From positions 1-5,259 of the forward strand of contig CAAFLY010000206.1 in assembly GCA_900763885.1 (NCBI GenBank): a DNA stretch of 5,259 nt. Reading direction: 5' to 3'. This DNA is from Clostridia bacterium (GTDB taxonomy: Bacteria > Bacillota > Clostridia > Oscillospirales > CAG-272). The notes below the pieces were generated by a model. The model made no database searches. It was not told the DNA's origin and was given only the letters and a program-made list of their open reading frames with translations. The translations under genes and the position numbers were made by a program. This document shows, piece by piece, positions 1 to 5,249 of the stretch; within the stretch, counting starts at the first letter, position 1, and every line of letters starts with the position of its first letter.

Positions 1-422
1 ATAAATTGCAGTACGCGGACGGCTACCTATATTACTACTCGTATGGGAAAAACGCGGCAATCCATAGGATCTCCGCAGGAAATACAGACGACAGGGAGAC
101 GGTGCTCCTGTTCAATGACGGAGATTTCTGGTACGACAATCTTCTGGTTGTGGACAATTCGCTTATTTTCACGGGCCGTCAGTCCTCCTCCTTAAGCGAA
201 GGGGAGCCTGAAGAAAATTTCATCCGCGGCACCTTCAAGTATTCCTTCCAAAGCGGTGTTGTCGAAAGGATCCATGAACAGAGCTGGGGACCCGCGTGCT
301 ATGTCACGCATGACTATATCGTTTCCATTCAAAACGCGGAGGATAAAGGCGCCGATACCATCCTCATCATGGACTACGACGGCAATGACCTTTCCTCCTC
401 TTTTCCGGGACTGACCCACTAA
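1..422 (+). CDS. C-terminal part of a probable beta-propeller-like protein (5' end outside window)
   Basis: The reading frame is open from the first bases of the window and ends at TAA 420-422, so this is the 3' part of a longer gene. The TTG at position 6 is only the first possible start in view and is probably internal, because no ribosome binding site precedes it. The visible part (about 138 residues) begins with the aromatic repeat-like segment YADGYLYYYSYG, followed by a strand ending in IHRIS. That pattern is typical of blades in DUF5050/WD40-like beta-propellers, where short YxDGxIYY strands alternate with loops. Later segments (FWYDNLLVVDNSLIFTG, then ATILIMDYDGND-like strands near the end) also read as beta-rich. 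No catalytic motif, membrane segment or signal peptide is visible in this part. The next gene starts 7 nt downstream, so the two are probably co-transcribed. Family assignment rests on pattern only, and the function is unknown. Confidence 0.7.
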   Translation, partial: KLQYADGYLYYYSYGKNAAIHRISAGNTDDRETVLLFNDGDFWYDNLLVVDNSLIFTGRQSSSLSEGEPEENFIRGTFKYSFQSGVVERIHEQSWGPACYVTHDYIVSIQNAEDKGADTILIMDYDGNDLSSSFPGLTH

Positions 423-429
423 GAAAGGT

Positions 430-900
430 ATGGCGAAAAACAATTGTCTTATACTCTTGATCTTGTTGCTTTTTGTAATCAATCTTTCTGCGTGTGATGC
501 TATTCAGGGGACAGATTCCTACATCGATTTGTCCCGCACCACACGGATCGTTGCTGCAAGCAACCCTTCTTATCAAAAGACTTTCGAATCAATACCACAA
601 GATCTGGCAGCAGTCGTATCAACGGTAGATAATCTGCTTACCGCATACACAAAAGACACTGTGCAGACAGACACTTCTGCTGATTTCCAGACAATGAATG
701 ATCTTCTCTTCCTAACGCTGGAAATGGACGACGGTTCTCTGTTCCTGATAAACATCTATCTTCACACGGATCACGATGGCTATATTCGCTGTATTCGCCA
801 CTCTGCCGACGATATACAGACAGAGCTAGCCACTTTTCCATTCGAAAATATGCGGCTCGTGCAGACCGTGAAAGAGGTACAGTCCTCGCTCCATCCATAA
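430..900 (+). CDS. Small putative lipoprotein of unknown function
   Basis: This encodes 156 residues with a clear lipoprotein signal: a short basic N-terminus (MAKNN), a hydrophobic core (about residues 6-18) and the lipobox L19-S20-A21-C22. Cys22 should therefore be lipidated after cleavage by signal peptidase II, and the mature protein of about 135 residues anchored on the outer face of the membrane. The mature part is polar and acidic, with no domain I recognise. A likely beta-rich stretch (LLFLTLEMDDGSLFLINIYLHTDHDGYIRCI, split in three strands) lies at about residues 92-120. The ATG at 430 is the only sensible start, since an in-frame TGA lies at 412-414. The purine-rich AAGAAAGG (421-428) ends only 1 nt before the ATG, which is unusually close and suggests coupling to the gene ending at 422. 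The gene is visibly A+T-richer than the neighbours, with more A/T third positions, hinting at different origin or weak expression. A bidirectional terminator follows. Confidence 0.8.
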   Translation: MAKNNCLILLILLLFVINLSACDAIQGTDSYIDLSRTTRIVAASNPSYQKTFESIPQDLAAVVSTVDNLLTAYTKDTVQTDTSADFQTMNDLLFLTLEMDDGSLFLINIYLHTDHDGYIRCIRHSADDIQTELATFPFENMRLVQTVKEVQSSLHP

Positions 901-915
901 TTCCCCCACCACATC

Positions 916-947
916 AAAAGAGGACGGCTCGCGCCATCCTCTTTTTT
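916..947. terminator. Bidirectional intrinsic terminator between the lipoprotein gene and guaB
   Basis: Bases 916-928 pair with 933-945 around the 4-nt loop TCGC. On the rightward transcript there is one C-A mismatch (925/936) and the stem is followed by a run of six T (942-947). On the leftward transcript the same position becomes a G-U wobble, so the stem is unbroken and is followed by four U. The stem core is AGAGGA/TCCTCT. It lies 16 nt after the lipoprotein stop and 11 nt after the guaB stop, where a shared terminator for convergent genes is expected. Confidence 0.85.
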
Positions 948-957
948 GTGTATTCGT

Positions 958-2436
958 TTACTGCACCTGCACGCTGTAGTTCGGGGCTTCCTTCGTAATC
1001 GAGATGTCGTGCGGGTGGGATTCGCGCAGGCCGTTTCCGGTGATGCGGACGAACTGCCCGTCGCGCTTCAGATCCTCAATGGTCGGGGTGCCGCAGTAGC
1101 CCATACCGGAGCGCAGACCGCCCATGAGCTGGTACACGGTGTCGGATACGGGTCCCTTGTACGGTACGCGCCCTTCCACGCCCTCCGGAACGAGCTTCTT
1201 CTGATTCTCCTGGAAATAGCGGTCCTTCGATCCCTTTTCCATGGCGGCGAGAGAGCCCATGCCGCGGTAGACCTTGAATTTTCTGCCCTGGTAGATTTCG
1301 CTGTCCCCGGGGCTTTCCTCACAGCCTGCGAGCAGCGAGCCGATCATGATGACGTTCGCGCCTGCCGCGATCGCCTTGGTGATGTCGCCGGAATACTTGA
1401 TGCCGCCGTCCGCGATGACGGGAATGCCCGCCTCCGCCGCGACCTCATACGCGTTGAGAATGGCGGAGATCTGCGGTACGCCGATGCCCGCGACGACACG
1501 GGTGGTGCAGATGGAGCCAGGGCCGATACCGACCTTGACCGCGTCCGCGCCTGCCGAGATGAGGTCGTGTGCGGCTTCTCCCGTGGCGATATTGCCCGCG
1601 ATGAGCTGACAGTCCGGATAACTTTCCTTGACCTTGGCAACGCAGTTCAAGATGTTGCGGGAATGGCCGTGCGCCGAGTCGAGCACCAAAAAGTCCGCGC
1701 CCGCATGGAGAAGAGCGCCCGCGCGTTCCACGACGTCCTTCGTTACGCCGATCGCCGCGCCGCAGATCAGTCTGCCGTGCTCGTCCTTCGCGGAGTTCGG
1801 ATAGCGGTCCGCCTTTTCGATATCCTTGATGGTGATGAGGCCGCGCAGATGGTTCTCGCTGTCCACGATCGGGAGCTTCTCGATCTTATGCCGGCGCAGG
1901 ATCTCGCGTGCCTGCTGAAGTGTGGTGCCGACGGGTACGGTGATGAGGTTTTCCTTGGTCATCACGTCGCAAATCGGTACGTTGAAATCGTCCATAAAGC
2001 GGAGATCGCGGTTGGTGATGATGCCGATGAGCTTGCCCGCCTCGTCGCAGATCGGCACACCGGAGATCTTATACTTGCCCATCAGCTCGTCGGCCTCGTA
2101 GACGTAGTTGTCCGCGTGGAGGAAGAAGGGGTCTGTGATGACGCCGTTCTCGCTCCGTTTTACGCGTTCGACCTGATCGCACTGCGCCTCTGTGGACATA
2201 TTCTTATGGATCGTCCCGGCGCCTCCCTCACGTGCCATGGCAATGGCGAGAGCGGATTCGGTGACGGTATCCATCGCCGCGCTCATTAAGGGAATGTTCA
2301 GCATTATCTTGTTCGTGAGTTTGGTTTTCAGCGAGATCTGCTGGGGAACGACTTCGCTCTTGCGCGGGATGAGGAGCACGTCGTCGAAGGTGAGTCCCTC
2401 ATAAGCGATCTTGCCTTCCACAAAGCGGTTCGACAT
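958..2436 (-). CDS. guaB: Inosine-5'-monophosphate dehydrogenase (IMPDH)
   Basis: IMPDH oxidises IMP to XMP with NAD+ in the cytoplasm, the committed step of guanine nucleotide synthesis. The protein is full length (492 residues; bacterial IMPDHs are close to 490). It begins with the typical LTFDDVLLIPRKSEVVP segment (about 15-31). The (beta/alpha)8 barrel is interrupted at about 97-215 by two CBS domains, recognisable from SGVPICD...LIGIITNRDLR and KLPIVD...LRGLITIKDIEK. Then come LDSAHGHS (252-259), the catalytic loop GPGSICTTR with Cys310, the IMP phosphate-binding ADGGIKYSGD (342-351), the mobile flap with Arg406-Tyr407, and GMGYCG (444-449). The end, HPHDISITKEAPNY, is typical of Firmicutes enzymes. 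A small oddity is GGAGTIHKNM at 71-80, where most homologues have GG-x-GIIHKNM. The start is supported by AAGAAAGG (complement of 2447-2454) 10 nt upstream and by a consensus promoter. It is transcribed alone, leftward, toward the shared terminator. Confidence 0.98.
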   Translation of the reverse strand: MSNRFVEGKIAYEGLTFDDVLLIPRKSEVVPQQISLKTKLTNKIMLNIPLMSAAMDTVTESALAIAMAREGGAGTIHKNMSTEAQCDQVERVKRSENGVITDPFFLHADNYVYEADELMGKYKISGVPICDEAGKLIGIITNRDLRFMDDFNVPICDVMTKENLITVPVGTTLQQAREILRRHKIEKLPIVDSENHLRGLITIKDIEKADRYPNSAKDEHGRLICGAAIGVTKDVVERAGALLHAGADFLVLDSAHGHSRNILNCVAKVKESYPDCQLIAGNIATGEAAHDLISAGADAVKVGIGPGSICTTRVVAGIGVPQISAILNAYEVAAEAGIPVIADGGIKYSGDITKAIAAGANVIMIGSLLAGCEESPGDSEIYQGRKFKVYRGMGSLAAMEKGSKDRYFQENQKKLVPEGVEGRVPYKGPVSDTVYQLMGGLRSGMGYCGTPTIEDLKRDGQFVRITGNGLRESHPHDISITKEAPNYSVQVQ

Positions 2437-2510
2437 AGTAACACAACCTTTCTTCCATTAAAATTGTTCGTTCGTAGCTTGCAGGGGGGATGCGGTTTTA
2501 TTAATACATC

Positions 2511-2539
2511 ATTATACCGATTTTTTCACTCTCTGTCAA
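2511..2539 (-). promoter_or_regulatory. Consensus SigA promoter of guaB
   Basis: Read on the minus strand, TTGACA (complement of 2534-2539) and TATAAT (complement of 2511-2516) are separated by exactly 17 nt, which is a perfect match to the sigma-70/SigA consensus. Transcription should start near 2504, giving a 5' leader of about 68 nt before the ATG of guaB. I see no strong hairpin or U-run attenuator in that short leader. A perfect match to consensus implies high basal activity unless a repressor intervenes; see the inverted repeat at 2548-2568. Confidence 0.92.
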
Positions 2540-2547
2540 TAGCCAAA

Positions 2548-2568
2548 ACCGACAATTTTTCCGTCGGT
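2548..2568. promoter_or_regulatory. Inverted repeat upstream of the guaB -35 box, candidate operator
   Basis: ACCGAC (2548-2553) and GTCGGT (2563-2568) form a perfect 6-bp inverted repeat with a 9-nt A/T-rich spacer, 8 bp upstream of the guaB -35 hexamer. The left part, AAAACCGACAATT from 2545, matches 11 of 13 positions of the PurBox consensus as I remember it for Bacillus and Lactococcus PurR (AWWWCCGAACWWT). The right half does not fit a PurBox. It is seen as a repeat; binding by PurR or any regulator is inference, and chance occurrence is possible. Confidence 0.35.
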
Positions 2569-2738
2569 GGGGTCCGCGGCGTTTTCTGTTATCGGAACGC
2601 GCTGTCTGTGTCGGAGTGGGCGCCAAAAGTACGCCTGTACGGATTCCCGCGCGGATGGTTTTCCCGCGAAAAAACAGCCGGACGCGGCGCGGAAAGAAAA
2701 AAATCTCTCCGGGAAGGGAAAAATGTAGCGGAAAGCCC
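2569..2738. other. Gene-free spacer between divergent promoters
   Basis: This stretch lies between the guaB upstream repeat and the rightward promoter. No credible gene was found: an open frame that crosses it (2464-2742) has no ribosome binding site, starts inside the guaB leader and reads across the guaB promoter. What can be seen is the 8-bp palindrome CCGCGCGG (2647-2654), the direct repeat TTCCCGCG at 2644-2651 and 2661-2668 (17 bp apart), the short inverted repeat GTAC-gcct-GTAC (2629-2640) and a purine-rich tract at about 2690-2724. These could be regulator sites, but none matches a motif I know. Confidence 0.4.
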
Positions 2739-2767
2739 TTGATTTTGGGGAACGATTACGTTATAAT
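2739..2767 (+). promoter_or_regulatory. SigA-type promoter of the TIM-barrel/oxidoreductase operon
   Basis: TTGATT (2739-2744, four of six consensus bases) and TATAAT (2762-2767, perfect) are separated by 17 nt. The expected transcription start is near 2775, leaving a leader of about 85 nt before the ATG at 2861. The strong -10 box and optimal spacing, together with the very good ribosome binding site AAGGAGG (2848-2854), suggest that the downstream pair is well expressed. Confidence 0.85.
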
Positions 2768-2770
2768 AGA

Positions 2771-2819
2771 GAAAACAGAGCCGATTTTGCAAGGCTCGTT
2801 TAGATATTTTTTCTGTTTC
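2771..2819 (+). promoter_or_regulatory. Foldable 5' leader with T-rich tail, possible attenuator
   Basis: Just after the predicted start site, GAGCC (2778-2782) pairs with GGCTC (2793-2797) around a 10-nt loop. An outer stem can form between 2771-2777 (GAAAACA, one bulged A) and 2814-2819 (TGTTTC). A run of six T (2807-2812) lies 9 nt after the inner stem, too far for a textbook intrinsic terminator but compatible with a weak pause or attenuation element. I do not recognise a riboswitch class. It may simply be a stabilising leader. Confidence 0.35.
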
Positions 2820-2860
2820 CCGATCCCGAAGCGGTCGGAGAAACGGCAAGGAGGCATCCT

Positions 2861-3685
2861 ATGGCACTTCCTGTTGGTGTGCAGCTTTATTCCATCCGCG
2901 ACTCCGTGGAAGCCGATATGCACGCGGCTCTCGCGCAGGTCAAGGAGCTGGGTTACGACGGTGTGGAGTTTGCCGGCTTATACGGCAACAAGCCCGCCGA
3001 TATTCGCGCGTGGTGTGCGGAGTTGGGGCTGAACCCGATCTCCTCGCACGTACCGCTGGACGATATGCTTGCCGATACCGAGGGTACGCTTGCCGCGTAC
3101 AAGGAGATCGGCGTCCGGTTTGTGGTCGTTCCCTACGTCACCGAGGAGCGGCGTCCCGGAGCGGCGAAATTCGATGAAACGATCGAGGAGATCGCGCGCA
3201 TCGGCAAAATCGCGGCGGATATGGGGCTGACCCTGCTCTACCACAACCACGATTTTGAGTTTCACAAGGTCGGCGGCGAATACGGCCTCGATATTCTTTA
3301 CAAGAGAGTGCCGGCCGCGTATCTCCAGACGGAGCTGGACACCTGCTGGGTCAACGTCGGCGGGGAGAATCCGGCGGATTTCGTGCGCAAATACACGGGC
3401 CGCGCGCCGGTGGTCCATCTGAAGGACTTCCACATGAGCGGCAAGCTCCCGAAGCATCTCTACGCCCTCATCGGTCTGGACGACGACAAGACGGACGACG
3501 AGCCCTCCACGTTTGAGTTCCGTCCGTGCGGCTGCGGTATGCAGGACATGCCCGCGATCCTTGCCGCATCCGTGGACGCCGGCGCAGAGTGGGTCATCGT
3601 CGAGCAGGACGAGCCGTCCATGGGTCTGTCCCGGATGGAGTGCATCGCAAAATCGAGAGAAAATCTCCGCAAGCTCGGTTGGTAA
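2861..3685 (+). CDS. Sugar phosphate isomerase/epimerase-like TIM-barrel protein (xylose isomerase-like, AP endonuclease family 2 fold)
   Basis: The 274-residue protein has the usual length for the single-domain COG1082 family, which includes IolE/IolH-type enzymes and isomerases, epimerases, dehydratases and some 3-keto-glycoside lyases. It opens with the family hallmark VGVQLYSIRD (5-14), then GYDGVEFAGLYG (31-42). Likely divalent-metal and substrate residues are Glu36, the YHNHDFEF motif (127-134), Glu158/Asp160 in TELDTCW, HLKD (186-189) and Glu248 in WVIVEQDE. An acidic insertion (LDDDKTDDE, about 206-214) follows HLKDFH. The usual GEGxxD motif reads GCGMQD (224-229), so the Glu there is replaced by Cys. 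AAGGAGG sits 6 nt before the ATG, fixing the start. It is the first gene after a strong promoter and is followed after 94 nt by a Gfo/Idh/MocA dehydrogenase, a pairing that points to sugar or cyclitol metabolism in the cytoplasm. The exact reaction cannot be assigned. Confidence 0.9.
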   Translation: MALPVGVQLYSIRDSVEADMHAALAQVKELGYDGVEFAGLYGNKPADIRAWCAELGLNPISSHVPLDDMLADTEGTLAAYKEIGVRFVVVPYVTEERRPGAAKFDETIEEIARIGKIAADMGLTLLYHNHDFEFHKVGGEYGLDILYKRVPAAYLQTELDTCWVNVGGENPADFVRKYTGRAPVVHLKDFHMSGKLPKHLYALIGLDDDKTDDEPSTFEFRPCGCGMQDMPAILAASVDAGAEWVIVEQDEPSMGLSRMECIAKSRENLRKLGW

Positions 3686-3686
3686 A

Positions 3687-3748
3687 GCACCAGAGCCGCG
3701 GAACAATCCGTTGTTCTCTCTCCGCGCGGCAGAGTTCGTGCGGCAGAG
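3687..3748 (+). repeat. Bulged intergenic hairpin with a 9-bp direct repeat
   Basis: Directly after the stop of the TIM-barrel gene, GAACAA (3701-3706) pairs with TTGTTC (3711-3716) around TCCG. GCCGCG (3695-3700) then pairs with CGCGGC (3725-3730) across an 8-nt bulge, and GCAC (3687-3690) can close the base with GTGC (3738-3741). No T run follows, so it does not look like a terminator and may instead protect or process the mRNA. GCGGCAGAG is repeated at 3726-3734 and 3740-3748. The second copy offers an alternative partner for GCCGC. Confidence 0.5.
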
Positions 3749-3779
3749 CCACATATAAAAACGAAAGGCGGACACAAAA

Positions 3780-4919
3780 ATGTCAGACCAGGTACTTAGC
3801 CAGTTCAAGCAGGCGGCTGTCGAAGAAAAGAAGGCAGTCGGCAGAAAATTCAAGATCGGTATCATCGGTACCGGCTGGATCGCGGAATCCCACATCCAGA
3901 GCTACAAGAATCAGCCCGACGTAGAGATCGTCGCGGCGGCTGATCTGATCCCGGGCAAGGCGGAGAAGTTCATGGAGCGCTTCGGCGTATCCGGCGTACA
4001 CTTCTACAAGGACCACAAGGAGCTCATCGACAACGAGCCGGAGCTGGACGGTGTTTCCATCTGCACCTACAACACCCAGCACGCAGGTCCCGCGATCTAC
4101 TGCATGGAGCACAACATCCCGGTGCTTCTCGAAAAGCCGTTCACCGTCACCCTGGAGGAAGCGGAAGCCGTATGCGCGGCGGAAAAGGCTTCCAGCGCGT
4201 TCATCACCGTTGGCTTCCAGCCCCGTTTTGACGCGAATATGCAGGAGATCAAGAAGATCGTCGAATCCGGCGCGCTCGGCAAGATCTACTACATCCAGAC
4301 CGGCGGCGGCCGTCGTCGCGGCATTCCGGGCTCCACGTTCATCGAAAAATCCACCGGCGGTATCGGTGCGCTCGGCGACATCGGCTGCTACTCCCTCGAC
4401 ATGGTGCTGAACGCGATCGGTTATCCGAAGCCGCTGACCGTATCCGGCTACGCGTCCGATTTCTTCGGCAAGAACCCGAAGTACAACGGTGCGGACGCGG
4501 CGCGCTTCTCCGTGGACGACTTCGCGGCGGCGTTCGTTCGTCTCGAGGGCGGCATCATTCTGGACTTCCGTATCGCATGGGCGATGCACGTCAACACTCC
4601 GGGCGACACGATCATCTTCGGTACCGAGGGTGCGCTCCGTATTCCGTCCACGGACTGCTGGAACGGTTCTGTCGGCGGCCCGATGACGCTGTATCATGAC
4701 GTAGCCGGCGTACAGGTGGAGACCGTGATCCCGATCCTGCAGAACTCCTCCAAGGGCGGTCTGTTCGATCAGAAGATCCGTTCCTTCCTCGACGCCATCG
4801 CGACGAACGGTCCGGCACCGGTTCCGACGTCCCAGATCCTGTACAACCAGGCGATCATCGACGGCATCAACAAGTCCAACGCGTGCGGTCACGAAATCGA
4901 GATCAAATTTGCTGACTAA
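3780..4919 (+). CDS. Gfo/Idh/MocA-family NAD(P)-dependent oxidoreductase
   Basis: The 379-residue cytoplasmic protein belongs to the family that oxidises or reduces a hydroxyl or keto carbon of sugars, cyclitols or their acids with NAD(P)(H). After a 24-residue helical-looking, charged N-terminal extension, the Rossmann fold begins with KIGIIGTGWIAESH (25-38; Gly-rich loop GTGWIA) and strand-end Asp55 in AAADL, where an acidic residue often favours NAD. The signature E118-K119-P120-F carries the conserved catalytic Lys119. In the C-terminal domain GALGDIGCYSLD (196-207) supplies Asp200. The position usually filled by a catalytic His is Tyr204, as I recall for glucose-fructose oxidoreductase-type members. 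The start is supported by GAAAGGCGG (3763-3771), 8 nt from the ATG. Codons strongly prefer C- or G-ending forms, suggesting high expression. It follows the TIM-barrel gene by 94 nt without a visible own promoter, so it is probably the second gene of that operon. The substrate is unknown. Confidence 0.95.
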   Translation: MSDQVLSQFKQAAVEEKKAVGRKFKIGIIGTGWIAESHIQSYKNQPDVEIVAAADLIPGKAEKFMERFGVSGVHFYKDHKELIDNEPELDGVSICTYNTQHAGPAIYCMEHNIPVLLEKPFTVTLEEAEAVCAAEKASSAFITVGFQPRFDANMQEIKKIVESGALGKIYYIQTGGGRRRGIPGSTFIEKSTGGIGALGDIGCYSLDMVLNAIGYPKPLTVSGYASDFFGKNPKYNGADAARFSVDDFAAAFVRLEGGIILDFRIAWAMHVNTPGDTIIFGTEGALRIPSTDCWNGSVGGPMTLYHDVAGVQVETVIPILQNSSKGGLFDQKIRSFLDAIATNGPAPVPTSQILYNQAIIDGINKSNACGHEIEIKFAD

Positions 4920-4967
4920 GCGGGGAAGCCCCCGCGGGCATATCGGCTGCCGCAAATAGCTGCCGCA
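4920..4967 (+). repeat. G+C-rich hairpin and 13-nt near-tandem repeat after the oxidoreductase gene
   Basis: GCGGGG (4920-4925) pairs with CCCCGC (4930-4935) around AAGC immediately after the stop codon. No T tract follows, so a conventional intrinsic terminator is not supported, although the hairpin could slow polymerase or block exonucleases. Next, GCTGCCGCA occurs at 4946-4954 and again at 4959-4967, 13 nt apart. Confidence 0.45.
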
Positions 4968-5077
4968 GAATACATTGGATTTTTTGACGGGCTTTGGGCT
5001 GCGGCTTTGGGGGAATGCTTGGGTTTCTGACAGGCTTTGGGCTTGTGGGAAACGTTGCTTTTTCCGGCTGGAGCATT

Positions 5078-5110
5078 GGGTTTGTCTGGGATCCGTTGGG
5101 CGGCTATGGG
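5078..5110 (+). repeat. Canonical G-quadruplex motif, four GGG runs with 7-nt loops
   Basis: GGG occurs at 5078-5080, 5088-5090, 5098-5100 and 5108-5110, each separated by exactly 7 nt. This satisfies the standard G3+N1-7 pattern on the plus strand. A second, looser cluster of GGG runs lies at 4989-5049. Loops of 7 nt are at the long limit, so stability in DNA or RNA is uncertain. Confidence 0.5.
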
Positions 5111-5159
5111 ACGCGTTTTGCATCCCGGATGGATTTTTCCGTTCTGCGTATACCAAAAT

Positions 5160-5219
5160 ACAGGGCATCCCCGTGGGTTTTCGGACTCATGGGGATTTTG
5201 CCGTGTGGGGGAACCCTGT
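5160..5219 (+). promoter_or_regulatory. Nested stem structure ahead of the next gene, possible structured leader
   Basis: ACAGGG (5160-5165) pairs perfectly with CCCTGT (5214-5219). Inside it an 11-bp stem forms between 5167-5177 and 5186-5196 with two G-U pairs and an 8-nt loop (TTTTCGGA). GGC (5164-5166) could alternatively pair with GCC (5200-5202). The ribosome binding site of the next gene starts about 18 nt downstream. The architecture of a closing stem, an inner hairpin and a purine-rich single-stranded segment (5205-5213) resembles a small regulatory leader, but I do not recognise a known riboswitch consensus. Confidence 0.4.
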
Positions 5220-5249
5220 CCGCGATGTGCGCGGGTGAGGAGAACCGCT

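Larger units (their letters stand above)
4968..5249 (+). other. Gene-free G/T-rich region with G-tract array
   Basis: I find no credible gene or promoter here. One frame is open from 4975 to 5238, but it has no ribosome binding site and its Trp-, Gly-, Cys- and Arg-rich translation looks like read-out of G/T-rich DNA. The plus strand is poor in A and C and packed with GGG runs. The 9-mer GGCTTTGGG occurs at 4990-4998, 5003-5011 and 5033-5041. GGG runs then lie at 5078, 5088, 5098 and 5108, exactly 10 nt apart. The end of the region (5160-5219) is highly foldable and leads into a ribosome binding site at 5238-5242. It may be a long leader or regulatory spacer, or decayed sequence. Confidence 0.4.

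Noticed and set aside
946..2289. Long open frame (447 codons) on the plus strand opposite guaB
   Set aside because: It is antisense to a complete, conserved guaB; its Arg-, Ala-, Asp- and Val-rich translation is a by-product of G+C-rich codon bias and has no recognisable domain or ribosome binding site.
2464..2742. Possible small gene in the divergent intergenic region
   Set aside because: It starts at a TTG without a ribosome binding site and reads straight through the guaB promoter; composition is not protein-like.
3754..3759. TATAAA as a -10 box for a separate oxidoreductase promoter
   Set aside because: There is no -35-like hexamer at suitable distance, and a start near 3766 would fall inside the ribosome binding site.
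2978..3895. Minus-strand open frame opposite the TIM-barrel gene
   Set aside because: It overlaps two well-supported genes in antisense and has no ribosome binding site or recognisable domain.
4920..4935. Intrinsic terminator after the oxidoreductase gene
   Set aside because: The hairpin is strong but followed by GCGGGCATATC rather than a T run, so it is listed only as a hairpin.
4984..4989. TTGACG as a -35 box for the downstream gene
   Set aside because: No -10-like hexamer lies 15-19 nt downstream; the bases there are part of the GGG array.
3783..5168. Long open frame (461 codons) on the minus strand opposite the oxidoreductase gene
   Set aside because: It mirrors the strongly biased codons of a clear Gfo/Idh/MocA gene, and its translation has no family motif.
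4975..5238. Possible Trp-rich small protein or leader peptide whose stop overlaps the next ribosome binding site region
   Set aside because: The high Trp and Gly content follows from TGG/GGG-rich DNA, the start is a TTG without a ribosome binding site, and no conserved feature is visible.
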